Assembly (NCBI GenBank): GCA_030830385.1
Contig: JAURNA010000104.1
Location: 1 to 7,424 of the forward strand
From: Crocinitomicaceae bacterium
GTDB taxonomy: Bacteria > Bacteroidota > Bacteroidia > Flavobacteriales_D > Crocinitomicaceae
Direction of reading: 5' to 3'
Length of the DNA stretch: 7,424 nt
How positions within the stretch are numbered: position 1 is the first letter of the stretch; each line of letters starts with the position of its first letter. Of this stretch, positions 7,001 to 7,424 are shown piece by piece. The position numbers were made by a program, and so were the translations under genes. Under the pieces are notes generated by a model. That model saw only the letters and a program-made list of their open reading frames with translations, was not told the origin of the DNA and searched no databases.

Positions 7001-7162
7001 TGCCCATAACGGTTCGCCACTAGGCGTTTGTGGCGTTTCTCGAATATACGCATTGCGGGAGCAATTTGCCTCACTGCCGAAGGCAGCCACGAAGTGAAAC
7101 GATAGCGCAGAAATTCGGCATAACGCTTAAGGCGTGGCTTTTGCACAACTCTGTTGCTAAAG
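7001..7162. repeat. Hairpin-rich intergenic element, possibly a dispersed repeat
   Basis: The stretch 6886-7244 holds no gene I can support. Within it, 7001-7162 is dense in short perfect stems: CGCCAC/GTGGCG at 7015-7020/7030-7035, ATTGC/GCAAT at 7052-7056/7061-7065 with a GGGA tetraloop, CTGCC/GGCAG at 7074-7078/7082-7086, ACGC/GCGT at 7123-7126/7132-7135, and CAAC/GTTG at 7146-7149/7153-7156 framed by CTTT/AAAG. CATAACG followed by AGGCGT occurs twice in direct orientation (7005 onward and 7120 onward), and GGCGTTT is repeated at 7023 and 7032. A 71-codon frame exists on the minus strand (6982-7197), but its arginine-rich sequence resembles no family and is better explained as a by-product of the repeat. 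The type of element is not identified. Confidence 0.4.
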
Positions 7163-7181
7163 ATATAATCTGAAGGAACGA

Positions 7182-7226
7182 AAGCCGATGATTCCACGGC
7201 TTGGATTGAGCCGTTTTTTGAATCAT
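7182..7226 (+). terminator. Composite stem-loop with T-run and an alternative pairing
   Basis: ACGGCT (7196-7201) pairs with AGCCGT (7209-7214) over a 7-nt loop and is followed by six T (7214-7219), the form of an intrinsic terminator read on the + strand. An outer perfect 7-bp stem, ATGATTC (7188-7194) with GAATCAT (7220-7226), encloses it. AAGCCG at 7182-7187 can instead pair with CGGCTT at 7197-7202, which would exclude the terminator stem. No + strand gene lies just upstream, so the structure may instead belong to the neighbouring repeat or protect the adjacent IS end. Pairings are read directly; the function is inferred. Confidence 0.35.
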
Positions 7227-7244
7227 TATGGGGTTGTGAAACGG

Positions 7245-7424
7245 TGTGGACTTGCTACAAAAAGTGAGACGCTAATCTACACTTTTCAAATTCCAAAATT
7301 GTCAGGTTGCCCAAAGCGGAGTTTCTTCGGTTCTTGTTGTACCATGTTTCGGTCCATTCAGAAATGGATAGAGCTGCTATTCCTCAACCAAGGCAACAAT
7401 CAAATTATCATCTTCTTTTGAAAC
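7245..7424 (-). mobile_element. End of an IS3-family insertion sequence, runs off the right edge
   Basis: The minus-strand transposase fragment at 7255-7383 identifies the element. Its terminal inverted repeat probably starts at TGTGGACTTGC (7245) or TGGACTTG (7247). IS3 ends usually begin with 5'-TG, and orfB usually stops very close to the end, as the stop at 7255 does here. The other end and any target-site duplication lie outside the window, so the exact boundary is inferred. Confidence 0.55.
7255..7383 (-). pseudogene. C-terminal remnant of IS3-family transposase (OrfB, integrase core)
   Basis: The minus-strand frame ending at the TAG of 7255-7257 reads AALSISEWTETWYNKNRRNS followed by ALGNLTILEFEKCRLASHFL. 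This is the C-terminal signature of IS3-family OrfB (EYIExWYNxxRRHSALGxLTPxEFE), a DDE transposase that cuts and joins the element's ends. The usually conserved His of RRHSALG is Asn here and the Pro of LTP is Ile, which suggests decay. The frame meets a TGA at 7384-7386. The next frame reads through from the window edge as far as VEE at 7380 and then hits TAG at 7377-7379. Dropping 2 nt at 7378-7379 would join VEE directly to AALSISEW, matching the family's EEAxLSI pattern, so a frameshift is likely. The catalytic DDE residues would lie beyond the right edge. Confidence 0.75.

Noticed and set aside
6982..7197. 71-residue minus-strand ORF
   Set aside because: It is rich in arginine and resembles no known family, it covers the hairpin-rich repeat, and it lacks a promoter; probably non-coding.
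7188..7421. 77-residue + strand ORF at the right edge
   Set aside because: It starts inside the composite stem-loop and runs antisense to the recognisable IS3 transposase fragment.

Overview
This window looks like a chromosome segment of a member of the Bacteroidota. Several upstream regions carry the Bacteroidota-type -7 element (TAnnTTTG and the variant TACCTTCG) rather than an E. coli-type -10. Shine-Dalgarno sequences are mostly absent. The protein families also fit: a PAP2-like membrane protein directly behind rpoN, a lipoprotein M48 peptidase, and a secreted S41 peptidase with the GEETxG...IPL ending. No genus can be named from the sequence alone.

Layout, left to right. Positions 33-291 are a pure 7-bp tandem repeat of 37 units, CATAATT or CGTAATT, ending just before the promoter of pth. 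A block of conserved housekeeping genes follows on the + strand: pth (peptidyl-tRNA hydrolase), asnS (asparaginyl-tRNA synthetase), rpoN (sigma-54), a PAP2-like membrane phosphatase 3 nt behind rpoN, and a zinc M48 lipoprotein peptidase. The rpoN frame is broken near 3207. The two halves fit together exactly if 2 nt are missing (or 1 nt is extra), so this is either a fresh inactivating mutation or a sequence error.

From about 5440 the character changes. A convergent minus-strand S41 peptidase gene has visibly lower GC and appears to lack the family's usual C-terminal tail. To its right is a non-coding stretch of about 360 nt rich in small hairpins, including a composite stem-loop with two alternative pairings at 7182-7226. 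The window ends inside the degraded 3' end of an IS3-family transposase on the minus strand. This right-hand part reads as an accessory or insertion-prone region.

How the genes relate: pth and asnS both serve translation (recycling peptidyl-tRNA, charging tRNA-Asn). rpoN would direct RNA polymerase to sigma-54 promoters, but no activator is present here. The PAP2-like and M48 proteins probably act at the cell envelope. I see no convincing new multi-gene system. The most notable items are the two-state heptamer array, the rpoN frameshift, and the structured intergenic region beside the IS remnant.
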